Of a stretch of 64,000 bases of DNA, positions 43,212-50,835 are shown in pieces (position 1 is the stretch's first letter; every line of letters starts with the position of its first letter). The stretch spans positions 1 to 64,000 of the forward strand of contig JAAFJX010000011.1 of NCBI GenBank assembly GCA_013299045.1, read 5' to 3'. The notes below the pieces were generated by a model that had not been told where the DNA came from, did not search any database, and saw nothing but the letters and a program-made list of their open reading frames with translations. Both the position numbers and the translations under genes were made by a program. Source of the DNA: Cytophagales bacterium (GTDB lineage: Bacteria > Bacteroidota > Bacteroidia > Cytophagales > Bernardetiaceae).

Positions 43212-43775
43212 CTAAGCAAATTGATTGATTAACCCTTGTAGCCCCGAACTATTGCCTAAGCCCGTAGCAATAAAATGCCATTCGGTGCCCTGACGACGTA
43301 TGCGGCCAAATTCTATTTCCGTATGGTAGGGACTGCGCTCGTCTAAGTCATAACGCATGATTTCACGCTTGCCTTCCACGTCGTAAATGCGGATATAAGC
43401 ATTATTCAAAAGGCCAAAATTATGCCGCCGCTCCCGTGCCTCGTGTATGCTAACTACAATAATAATTTCTTGAATTGCAGGGTTCACGACAGTCAAATCC
43501 ATGAGGATAACCTCGTCGTCATCTGAGCCGAAACCAGTTCTGTTATCGCCAGTATGCAAAACACTTCCATCAGCTGATTTTAGATTGTTGTAATAAACAA
43601 AATAATCATCTGAAGGAATTTTTTGATTGGCATTGACCATAAAAACAGAAGCGTCCAAGTCCAGGGGCGGAAAGCTAGTAGGCATCTCCCAGCCCAAGCC
43701 TACCATCACTTTGTGTAGAGATGGCATTCCTTTAGAAAGATTAAACGAACTACCTTTAGTGAGTGAAATAGCCAT
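43212..43775 (-). CDS. terD: TerD-family protein
   Basis: A 187-residue protein of the tellurite/stress TerD family. Hallmarks: the start Leu-Thr-Lys-Gly-Ser-Ser-Phe-Asn-Leu-Ser-Lys, Val-Gly-Leu-Gly-Trp, Leu-Asp-Leu-Asp-Ala-Ser-Val-Phe (calcium ligand), Asp-Asn-Arg-Thr-Gly-Phe-Gly-Ser-Asp-Asp-Asp-Glu and the C-terminal Glu-Trp-His-Phe. Other ter genes are not adjacent, so its role is likely a general stress one. It follows pdhA on the same strand with 24 bases between. Confidence 0.93.
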   Translation of the reverse strand: MAISLTKGSSFNLSKGMPSLHKVMVGLGWEMPTSFPPLDLDASVFMVNANQKIPSDDYFVYYNNLKSADGSVLHTGDNRTGFGSDDDEVILMDLTVVNPAIQEIIIVVSIHEARERRHNFGLLNNAYIRIYDVEGKREIMRYDLDERSPYHTEIEFGRIRRQGTEWHFIATGLGNSSGLQGLINQFA

Positions 43776-43799
43776 AATAATTGCTTTTGAGTTTATTTC

Positions 43800-44807
43800 T
43801 TAGTCTTTAATGAAAGGATAGTTTGGCTCGGCGTAAACATCACGGTAAATTTCTTCGGGCACAGGATATGGTGATTCTTCTGCAAACTTGACAGAGGCTT
43901 CTACCGCCTCTTTGATGTCGGCATCTATTTTGGCTAAATCTTCTTCGGTAGCATACTTTTTGCTCAAAAGGGCTTCACGAACTTGTTCAATGGGGTCTTT
44001 GGCGCGATACTCCTCAAGTTCTTGCTTGGTGCGGTATTTGGCCGGGTCAGACATAGAATGCCCTCTGTAACGATAAGTTCTGAACTCCAAAAGTGTAGGC
44101 CCGTTTCCGCTGCGCGCGCGGTCTGCGGCCTGCTTTACGGCAAAATGTACAGCCTCTGCGCTCATGGCATCAACAGGCTCTGCTGGCATATCAAAAGCAT
44201 CAGCTAAGCGGTAAAGCTCGCGCATATTAGAGGTTCTCTCAACAGACGTGCCCATAGCATAGCCATTATTTTCAATGACAAAAATAACAGGTAGTTTCCA
44301 GGTCATGGCCATATTAAGCGCTTCGTGGAAAGCCCCCTGCCGCACTGCACCGTCGCCCATATAACACATACATAGATTGTTCGTTCCATTGTATTTTTCG
44401 GCAAAAGCAATACCAGCGCCAAGCGGTACTTGTCCGCCCACAATGCCATGCCCACCAATGAAATTATGCTCTTTGTCAAAAAGGTGCATAGAGCCTCCTT
44501 TGCCTTTGGAGCAGCCAGTGGCCTTTGCAAATAGTTCAGCCATGATAGCGTCAGGACTCGTGCCCAAGCCCAATGGATGGCCGTGGTCGCGGTAGGCTGT
44601 TATCCATTTATCGCCAGCTTGCAGGGCTGTAATAGCCCCTGATACACACGCCTCCTGACCAATATATAAGTGGCAAAAGCCACGTATCTTTTGCTGTCCG
44701 TAGAGTTGGGCGCATTTTTCTTCAAATTTGCGCATCAGCATCATGCTTTCATACCAATAGAGGTAGGTTTCGCGGGTGAACGTTTTTTGGTCAAATAAAG
44801 GCTTCAT
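43800..44807 (-). CDS. pdhA: pyruvate dehydrogenase E1 alpha subunit
   Basis: A 335-residue thiamine-diphosphate enzyme subunit. Ile-Gly-Gln-Glu-Ala, His-Gly-Ile-Val-Gly-Gly, the ThDP/Mg motif Met-Gly-Asp-Gly-Ala...Ile-Glu-Asn-Asn-Gly-Tyr-Ala-Met-Gly-Thr, and the phosphorylation-loop-like Tyr-Arg-Tyr-Arg-Gly-His-Ser-Met-Ser-Asp-Pro are all present. It pairs with E1 beta, not encoded here, to decarboxylate pyruvate to acetyl-CoA. ATG 44807 fits the family start; an upstream extension to 44858 does not. Confidence 0.95.
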   Translation of the reverse strand: MKPLFDQKTFTRETYLYWYESMMLMRKFEEKCAQLYGQQKIRGFCHLYIGQEACVSGAITALQAGDKWITAYRDHGHPLGLGTSPDAIMAELFAKATGCSKGKGGSMHLFDKEHNFIGGHGIVGGQVPLGAGIAFAEKYNGTNNLCMCYMGDGAVRQGAFHEALNMAMTWKLPVIFVIENNGYAMGTSVERTSNMRELYRLADAFDMPAEPVDAMSAEAVHFAVKQAADRARSGNGPTLLEFRTYRYRGHSMSDPAKYRTKQELEEYRAKDPIEQVREALLSKKYATEEDLAKIDADIKEAVEASVKFAEESPYPVPEEIYRDVYAEPNYPFIKD

Positions 44808-45053
44808 AGAAACAAATTTATATTGTCTGAATTGCAAATACCATTCAATTGGGCGCAAAATACGATTTTTTTGGCTTAGACAAATTTTTTATGACTATTT
44901 TTTATAGAAAACATACTTTTACAATTGCTTTTTGTTCAAGTTTACATTGCGTAGAAATGGCTTTACTGCTGAAATCATTTTGATATGATGACAAAACCTC
45001 GTGCACTTTACCCGTACCTTATACATTTTTAGCTGTTATTAGAATAAAATTAT

Positions 45054-45061
45054 TATTTTTG
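45054..45061 (+). promoter_or_regulatory. promoter -7 box for the RluA-type gene
   Basis: TATTTTTG matches TAnnTTTG exactly, 15 bases before the ATG at 45077, so the leader would be under ten bases. No clear -33 element. Confidence 0.5.
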
Positions 45062-45076
45062 CAAAAAAATAGAGCC

Positions 45077-45796
45077 ATGCTTTTTGATGTATTGTATGAA
45101 GATAATCACCTTTTGGTGGTAAACAAGCGAGCCGGAGTGCCCTCACAGCCTGATGAAAGCGGTGATTTGTCGCTCGTGGACGCTGCTAGAGAGTTTTTAA
45201 GAGAGAAGTACAGCAAGCCTGGCAACGTTTTTTGCGGATTGATTCATCGCCTAGACCGTCCTGTAAGTGGTTTGGTGCTTTTGGCCAAAACCTCCAAATG
45301 CCTCGAGCGCATGAATCAGCTTTTTAAAGACCGAAAAATTCATAAAGTATATTGGGCTGTTACAAACCGCCGCCCTGCCGAAAAAGAGGGGAAGCTTACC
45401 CACTGGTTATTGAAGGACAGCACCCGAAACCGTGTACACGCATTTGATTATCCGCACCCAGAAGCTCTGAAAGCTGAACTTCGTTACCGTTACGTGGGGG
45501 AGGTTAATAAGCATCATTTAATAGAAGTAACACCGCTTAGCGGTAGGCCGCACCAAATTCGCGTGCAACTGGCCAGTATGGGCTGCCCTATACGTGGTGA
45601 TGTGAAATACGGCTATGCACGCCCCAATAAAGACGGCCAAATAAATCTACATGCGCGCCGTGTAGATTTTATTCACCCCATCAAAAAAGAACCATTCAAA
45701 TGTACGGCAGGTTTGCCACGCGACTATTTTTGGGAGGAGTTTTTAACAATAGACGACACTAAAATTTCAGATAAAAATCTAGATTTTTTGCACTAA
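45077..45796 (+). CDS. RluA-family RNA pseudouridine synthase
   Basis: A 239-residue enzyme that turns uridine into pseudouridine in RNA. The catalytic motif is His-Arg-Leu-Asp60-Arg-Pro-Val-Ser-Gly, with Leu-Ser-Gly-Arg-Pro-His-Gln-Ile-Arg-Val-Gln in the C-terminal half. There is no S4 domain, as in the short RluA/RluC-like Bacteroidota forms; the rRNA or tRNA target cannot be told. The ATG at 45077 is preferred over the upstream in-frame codon, which overlaps the promoter. It ends two bases before repeat A copy 3. Confidence 0.92.
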   Translation: MLFDVLYEDNHLLVVNKRAGVPSQPDESGDLSLVDAAREFLREKYSKPGNVFCGLIHRLDRPVSGLVLLAKTSKCLERMNQLFKDRKIHKVYWAVTNRRPAEKEGKLTHWLLKDSTRNRVHAFDYPHPEALKAELRYRYVGEVNKHHLIEVTPLSGRPHQIRVQLASMGCPIRGDVKYGYARPNKDGQINLHARRVDFIHPIKKEPFKCTAGLPRDYFWEEFLTIDDTKISDKNLDFLH

Positions 45797-45797
45797 T

Positions 45798-46270
45798 TAG
45801 TTGTCCCTTAAAATATACCTAAGATATTTGCTTTCAGTAAATTAAACAAGTGTTTCTACTTTAAAATCTCTTAGATTTTAGTCCATTTTATCAGATAACT
45901 GGCAAAATCTCAGAGGCTTTTTAAATCCTGCACTGCCACGCCTCGCATCAGACAAAAGCGAATGGCTCAAAGGTCAGAGGGTGAGATTTTCTGTGCAATC
46001 ATATTTTGTAAGAGAGTGAATCAGCGAAAAAGCCATTCGCTGTTTTAGATGAAAAAAGTTGTTTTTTTCATCTAAATTGGCCTTTTGCGAGGCTTGATTT
46101 TTTTTGCTATGACCTACGGTCGGAACTTTCAGCTCGCGCTTCAGTTCTGCATCAAAGCAAAAAGTAGAAAGAAAAAGCTACCCAGAATAAATGAGTGTGT
46201 TCCTAAAGCAGATAAATCATATCAATCAATAGATGTGTTTGTTCTTGTGCCGACTTTTTACGGGACACTA
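45798..46270 (+). repeat. repeat family A, copy 3 (complete, reference copy)
   Basis: 473 bases with inverted ends TAGTTGTCCC (45798) and GGGACACTA (46270). Inside, pairs nest: GCCTCGC (45940-45946) with GCGAGGC (46087-46093); AGCGAATGGCT (45957-45967) with AGCCATTCGCT (46031-46041); and a hairpin with 14-bp stem, TTTAGATGAAAAAA (46044-46057) with TTTTTTCATCTAAA (46063-46076). A phrase conserved in all copies is CAAAGGTCAGAGGGTGAG. A short frame encoding Tyr-Gly-Arg-Asn-Phe-Gln-Leu-Ala-Leu-Gln recurs in three copies (near 46110) but is too short and drifting to be called a gene. The design fits a non-autonomous mobile element or a structured RNA; no transposase of matching ends is in the window. 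Confidence 0.88.
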
Positions 46271-46411
46271 ATTACTTGGCTAGGTCGGTGCTGTTTGTAT
46301 TGATGCTTCAAAACGCAAATTTTATTTGCCTATCGTTATCAAGATGCAAGGCTAACGAGCAGTCCCCAGGAAAGGCTATAATGAATACTTTAGATATGTT
46401 TTCAGGGAAGC

Positions 46412-47821
46412 CTACTTAAAGCGCTCAATGAGTTGGTATATTTTTTTCTGAGTATCTAAGTCCTCAAAAAACTCGTAAAGAAGCGTGTGTTTTTCATAAT
46501 CCAAAGCAAGCGCAATTTGGAGTTGTACAGCGCCTTCTTGATACTTGCCCGCCTTAAAACAGTAGGCCACCAAGGCATAAAGCAGCTCTGGCGAGTCGGG
46601 ATACTCGTCTAAACCGCGTTCAATGACACCAATGGCTCTCTCCCAAAGCTCCTGTGCTTTGAAAACCTCAGCCCATTCCAGCCAAAAATCTGGCTCGTCC
46701 AAATAAAGTTGATTTGCTGTATCAAAAGCCTCATTAGCAGAGTGATAATTACCTAGCGCTGATTCCGCTTTACCGAGTTGCGCCCAAAATAACGGATTAT
46801 CAGGGGTTATTCGGAGCGCTTTATTAAAGTAGTAAATGGACTCTGCAGCGCGGTTTTGGCGCAAGAGGCAGGTTCCCAGACCAAACCAAGCATAATCCCA
46901 GAGTCGGTCTAGTTCAATGGCTTTATTGTAACACTTATTGGCTTCATTGATTTCGTTGAGGCGTTCGTAGCAAGCTCCGAGATGGCAATACATACCTGGT
47001 GAGGTTGTTCTATTAAGTGCTATGCAGTCTTGATAACTTTCAAGTGCCTTTTGTGGCTCATTTCGGTTAAGCCAAGTGTGAGCAAGGCATTCGTGCGCGT
47101 CCTTATACTTTGGGTTGAGCAGCACAGCATATTCAAACGCTTCGCCAGCTTTCTTGAAGTCCCGCATACGCGCCAGCACTTGCCCCAAACAGAACCAAAG
47201 CTCAGGGTCGTGTGGGTTTTTATCAAGCAGTTTGTTATAAAAATCTTTAAGTTTTTTAAACTTTGTTTTATCTTCCAAATATTCAAAAAGCAATAAAAGA
47301 ATATCCGAATCTTTGGGGTCTTCTTCAATAGCCATTTCTAAATATTTAAGTGCTTTTTCGCTGTTTTCCTTGAGCTCCCAAGCCATTGCTAAGCATTTGT
47401 AAACATCAGCTTTATAAGCATCTTCCATCTTTAATAGTTTGTTCAAGAGCTGAATAGCTTCGTCTGGTTGCACCGTTTTTAATAAAAATTGAATCTTGAC
47501 GTGCAAAATTTCAGGGGAGTTTGGCTGAAGCTCCAAAGCACGGTTAATGGCATTTTCGGCTTCTTCAAAGTGGTTGGTGAGCGTAAGTGCGCTTGCGTAC
47601 CAGTGCCAAAGGAAAGCGGAATAAGGGTGTATATCTAAGCCTAAACGAGAGACTTCGGCAGCACGCTCAAACTGATTATTTTCATAAAAGTACATAATAA
47701 CAGCCTCAAAAACGTCCTCGTCTAGGTAAGTAATACCCTTTCTTTTTTCGAGGTCGCTCATAAGCTGCAAATAGCGTTCAATATCTACTTCGGGTTCTTC
47801 GCTATTATAATCGTGAGCCAT
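46412..47821 (-). CDS. TPR-repeat protein (469 aa)
   Basis: Soluble protein built almost wholly of TPR repeats (about eleven; e.g. Ala-Glu-Asn-Ala-Ile-Asn-Arg-Ala-Leu-Glu-Leu-Gln-Pro-Asn-Ser-Pro-Glu and Ala-Asn-Lys-Cys-Tyr-Asn-Lys-Ala-Ile-Glu-Leu-Asp). No signal peptide; an acidic start. Likely a cytosolic scaffold; partners unknown. Followed upstream on the same strand by a DUF6728-like gene. Confidence 0.88.
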   Translation of the reverse strand: MAHDYNSEEPEVDIERYLQLMSDLEKRKGITYLDEDVFEAVIMYFYENNQFERAAEVSRLGLDIHPYSAFLWHWYASALTLTNHFEEAENAINRALELQPNSPEILHVKIQFLLKTVQPDEAIQLLNKLLKMEDAYKADVYKCLAMAWELKENSEKALKYLEMAIEEDPKDSDILLLLFEYLEDKTKFKKLKDFYNKLLDKNPHDPELWFCLGQVLARMRDFKKAGEAFEYAVLLNPKYKDAHECLAHTWLNRNEPQKALESYQDCIALNRTTSPGMYCHLGACYERLNEINEANKCYNKAIELDRLWDYAWFGLGTCLLRQNRAAESIYYFNKALRITPDNPLFWAQLGKAESALGNYHSANEAFDTANQLYLDEPDFWLEWAEVFKAQELWERAIGVIERGLDEYPDSPELLYALVAYCFKAGKYQEGAVQLQIALALDYEKHTLLYEFFEDLDTQKKIYQLIERFK

Positions 47822-47916
47822 TTTTTACTATTTTATTCTTCTTAGAAAAATCGCTTTGTCTTACTCGTTTAGCATACGTAAAAACAGAGCAAAAAGTTAG
47901 GGCGCAAAGCGTTTCT

Positions 47917-48135
47917 TTAAGCTAAACGCTTGATAATCCAAAAGATAAGCGCAGCCAAGAACATGATGATAGAAAGTTTATTGATGCCGTGCATCATACG
48001 AACATTGAAATTGATATGAGGTCGTTTTGTGAAAAAGTAGGTAAATACTTCGCCTACTGCCAAATAATTACGCTTTTTGGGAAGGTCTTTTTCAAGAAAG
48101 CTATTGTTTTCGGTATTTGGGCTTTGGGTTTCCAT
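47917..48135 (-). CDS. small conserved membrane protein (DUF6728-like)
   Basis: A 72-residue protein with a polar N-terminal half and one C-terminal helix. The core Val-Phe-Thr-Tyr-Phe-Phe-Thr-Lys-Arg...Asn-Phe-Asn-Val-Arg-Met-Met-His-Gly-Ile-Asn-Lys-Leu-Ser-Ile-Ile-Met-Phe matches a Bacteroidota-only small family that I recall as DUF6728. No known function. Confidence 0.75.
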   Translation of the reverse strand: METQSPNTENNSFLEKDLPKKRNYLAVGEVFTYFFTKRPHINFNVRMMHGINKLSIIMFLAALIFWIIKRLA

Positions 48136-48407
48136 AATCTATGAAGTTTTTGAAAAAAAATACGAATCATGTATATAACTCCGCCCGATAGAACTTTGTT
48201 TGGTACTTGTAGCTAAGGGGAGTCAAAGGTATGAAAAAAAATTATAGTGGAACAGCGCCTGTATGAATTTTGTGTTTTTCATGCCCAAAAATCAAATCAT
48301 GACACACACCGAGCCCATAGAGAGCACGAAGGCTCTACAAAACGTAATAACAAATAAGTTACAAAGAATAGAAGGTCAATAACCAACTCGCTGGCGGCTA
48401 TTGTTAT

Positions 48408-49619
48408 TCAAAGCAGTTTTTGGAGAGCTGCTTTCATTTTTGCAATGCCCTCACGAATAAGTGCTTCGGAGGTGGCATAAGACAAGCGTATGCAATTTGG
48501 TTCACCGAAAGCATCGCCCATAACAGTAGCAACGTGTCCTTCATAAAGCAAATAGAGGCAAAGGTCGTCAGCATTTTCAATGACTTTATCCTGATACTTT
48601 TTGCCAAAAAAATGGCTCACGTCTGGAAAGAAGTAAAAAGCACCCGCCGGCATATTGCATTTTAGGCCAGTAATACCATCTAGCAAAGATTTCATCAAGG
48701 CGCGGCGTTCTTTATAGGCGGCCGTCATTCGGAGTGTTTCGGTGAGGTCGCCTTTGATGGCAGCTAAAGCCGCGTATTGCGCAATGGAGTTTGTACCAGA
48801 AGTGAACTGGCCTTGAATCTTATCGCAGGCTTTGGCTATTTCTAAAGAGGCAGACATATAACCCAAACGCCAACCCGTCATGGCATAGCCTTTCGAGAAG
48901 CCATTAATGGTTATAACGCGCTCTTGTATTTCGGGAATGCTGCCTATGCTGAAATGCTTCTGCTCGAAGGTGATGTATTCATAAATTTCGTCGGCAATGA
49001 TGAAAACCTTGGGGTGTTTTTCAAGAACCTTAGCAAAGCTCCGAAGTTCAGGTTCTGTAAAGACCGAACCAGTAGGGTTGCAAGGCGATGAGTAGATGAC
49101 AACTTTTGTACGGCTTGTAATGGCAGCATCCAGCTCGGTAGCGCTTACTTTATAATCATTTTCTAAGCTACCTTTTAAGAGAACAGGTTTTGCCCCAGCG
49201 AGTTGTACAATACCGGAATAAGAAACCCAGTAAGGGGAGAGAATCAAAACTTCGTCGCCCTCGCCTACCAATGAAAACATGGCGTTTGCAATAGACTGCT
49301 TGGCCCCAGTGGACACAACAATATTTTCTGCCTTTGAGGGGATACCATTCTGGCTGGCGAGTTTGTGCGCAATAGCCTCGCGAAGTTCTTGAATCCCGCT
49401 AACAGGAGTGTAAAATGTTCTACCTTCGTGTATGGCTTTTATGGCAGCTTCTTTGACAAAATCGGGAGTTTGGAAGTCTGGCTCACCAAGTGTAAAATTA
49501 ACAACATTAATGCCCTTGCTTTTTAGTTCGCGCGTGGCTTTGGCCATAGCCAAGGTTTGCGATTCTTCCACTTCGTAAATTCGCTTGGCAAGAATGCGTT
49601 TATCTGATTCTGTACTCAT
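48408..49619 (-). CDS. pyridoxal-phosphate aspartate-type aminotransferase
   Basis: A 403-residue class I aminotransferase. Asn-Phe-Thr-Leu-Gly-Glu-Pro-Asp-Phe, Ser-Pro-Cys-Asn-Pro-Thr-Gly, the cofactor lysine in Asn-Gly-Phe-Ser-Lys-Gly-Tyr-Ala-Met-Thr-Gly-Trp-Arg and the substrate-binding Arg in Ile-Arg-Leu-Ser-Tyr-Ala are all in place. Subgroup I-gamma bacterial aspartate aminotransferase is the best fit; a broader amino-acid range is possible. Single gene. Confidence 0.93.
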   Translation of the reverse strand: MSTESDKRILAKRIYEVEESQTLAMAKATRELKSKGINVVNFTLGEPDFQTPDFVKEAAIKAIHEGRTFYTPVSGIQELREAIAHKLASQNGIPSKAENIVVSTGAKQSIANAMFSLVGEGDEVLILSPYWVSYSGIVQLAGAKPVLLKGSLENDYKVSATELDAAITSRTKVVIYSSPCNPTGSVFTEPELRSFAKVLEKHPKVFIIADEIYEYITFEQKHFSIGSIPEIQERVITINGFSKGYAMTGWRLGYMSASLEIAKACDKIQGQFTSGTNSIAQYAALAAIKGDLTETLRMTAAYKERRALMKSLLDGITGLKCNMPAGAFYFFPDVSHFFGKKYQDKVIENADDLCLYLLYEGHVATVMGDAFGEPNCIRLSYATSEALIREGIAKMKAALQKLL

Positions 49620-50010
49620 TACCGATAGGTTTTTATGATGATGTACGCGCTGGCTGGTTTAGAGTTTGGCGCGTTTAACTAATTAATACCCCCAACTTTG
49701 GCGCTTTATAAAGCAAATTGATTCATTAACACCCTAAAGAATGCCGAAATATAAACAGCTCCTCAAAGAATACAAAAAATAAAGCCTAAAAAAATGTAAG
49801 AGGGGAAAATTAAAGATAATCCTTTTTTGACTGGTAAGATGTTTTTTGGCTTTTTCATTTAGGTTAAAACAAGTTATTGTTTCGTGCAAAAAACTTTTTT
49901 TTATGAGATAGCCTTGTTTAATTCTCAAAAAAATTGGACAAGAATGTTATTTTTGCTTACTTTTGCGGCTATCGTGGCTTTTGTGATGTTGTCTTTCTCA
50001 CTGCTCTTAT
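49620..50010. other. gene-free divergent region with promoter
   Basis: AT-rich gap. On the plus strand TTG (49934-49936), 21 bases, then TACTTTTG (49958-49965) make a good Bacteroidota promoter about 45 bases before the barrel gene; a second box TATTTTTG lies at 49948-49955. Nothing else seen. Confidence 0.55.
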
Positions 50011-50835
50011 ATGAAGTTTTCCCTTATTTTTGTCCTTTGCCTAGGGTATATTTTATGCTGTCTATCAGTTTCTTATGGGCAGAATTTGCCGCGTGAACGC
50101 AATTATAACTTTGTGTCTCTTTGGGGCGGTTTGGGTGGTATGAAGGGTAGTAGGGCTGACGCTGGCGTTTGGTACGGGCAGCTTCAGTCAAGTTCTATAA
50201 CTCTGACTCAAATGGATTCGGGCGTAAAATTTACGGAGTTTTATAGCCTACATTTAGGCCACGAAAAAAACCTTTCCAAAACTTGGTTGATTGGTGGTAT
50301 GGTACAATATCACGTTGCGCCTGGTCAGTCCGATAATCCTTCCACAGTTCGCCCACGTGTTTATGCTGGGCACGTAAGCCCTAAGAATTTTATTTTTGAA
50401 AAGTATATAGCCATGGAAGCGGTTGTGCAAACCAAACCCTCCATATTCTTTAGCAATTATTTGAGAGGTAGAATGAGTCTTGTTCTGGGCAAAAGTTATG
50501 AGCTTTCAGATAATGCCTGCCTTGTGCCTACTCTTTCTTATGAAATCTTCAAAAACCTTACCTCGCCCTTTAAGACGGACATAGAGAGCAGATTCATAGC
50601 CGATACACGCTTCAAAATCAATTTGATGTATCAGAACAAGAAAGGTTATAACGTCAATCTTTTTTTGGCTGATGCCATCAACTATTATATAGCAGAGGCT
50701 GAGTATGACGCTGATAACAAGGAAACAAGACCTAGAAGAGCTGTTAATAATCATTTTTTTGTGGTAGGGGTGGGGGTGAATTGGCTTTTGAATACAGCTA
50801 GCTCAGAAAATAGGTTTGTATATGGAATAAATTGA
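50011..50835 (+). CDS. exported beta-barrel-like protein of unknown function
   Basis: A 274-residue protein with a signal peptide (1-24, ending Val-Ser-Tyr-Gly-Gln). The mature part alternates polar and aromatic residues in about ten strands with short turns and ends in Gly-Val-Gly-Val-Asn-Trp-Leu-Leu-Asn plus a short tail, suggesting a small outer-membrane barrel. No named family recognised. Its stop codon overlaps the start of a TPR histidine kinase gene by one base, so the barrel and the kinase are made together; the barrel could feed a signal to the kinase, which is inference. Confidence 0.7.
   Translation: MKFSLIFVLCLGYILCCLSVSYGQNLPRERNYNFVSLWGGLGGMKGSRADAGVWYGQLQSSSITLTQMDSGVKFTEFYSLHLGHEKNLSKTWLIGGMVQYHVAPGQSDNPSTVRPRVYAGHVSPKNFIFEKYIAMEAVVQTKPSIFFSNYLRGRMSLVLGKSYELSDNACLVPTLSYEIFKNLTSPFKTDIESRFIADTRFKINLMYQNKKGYNVNLFLADAINYYIAEAEYDADNKETRPRRAVNNHFFVVGVGVNWLLNTASSENRFVYGIN

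Noticed and set aside
46085-46303. 72-codon frame in repeat A as a real gene
   Set aside because: Coding similarity between copies stops after about 20 residues and lengths differ; kept as an observation only.
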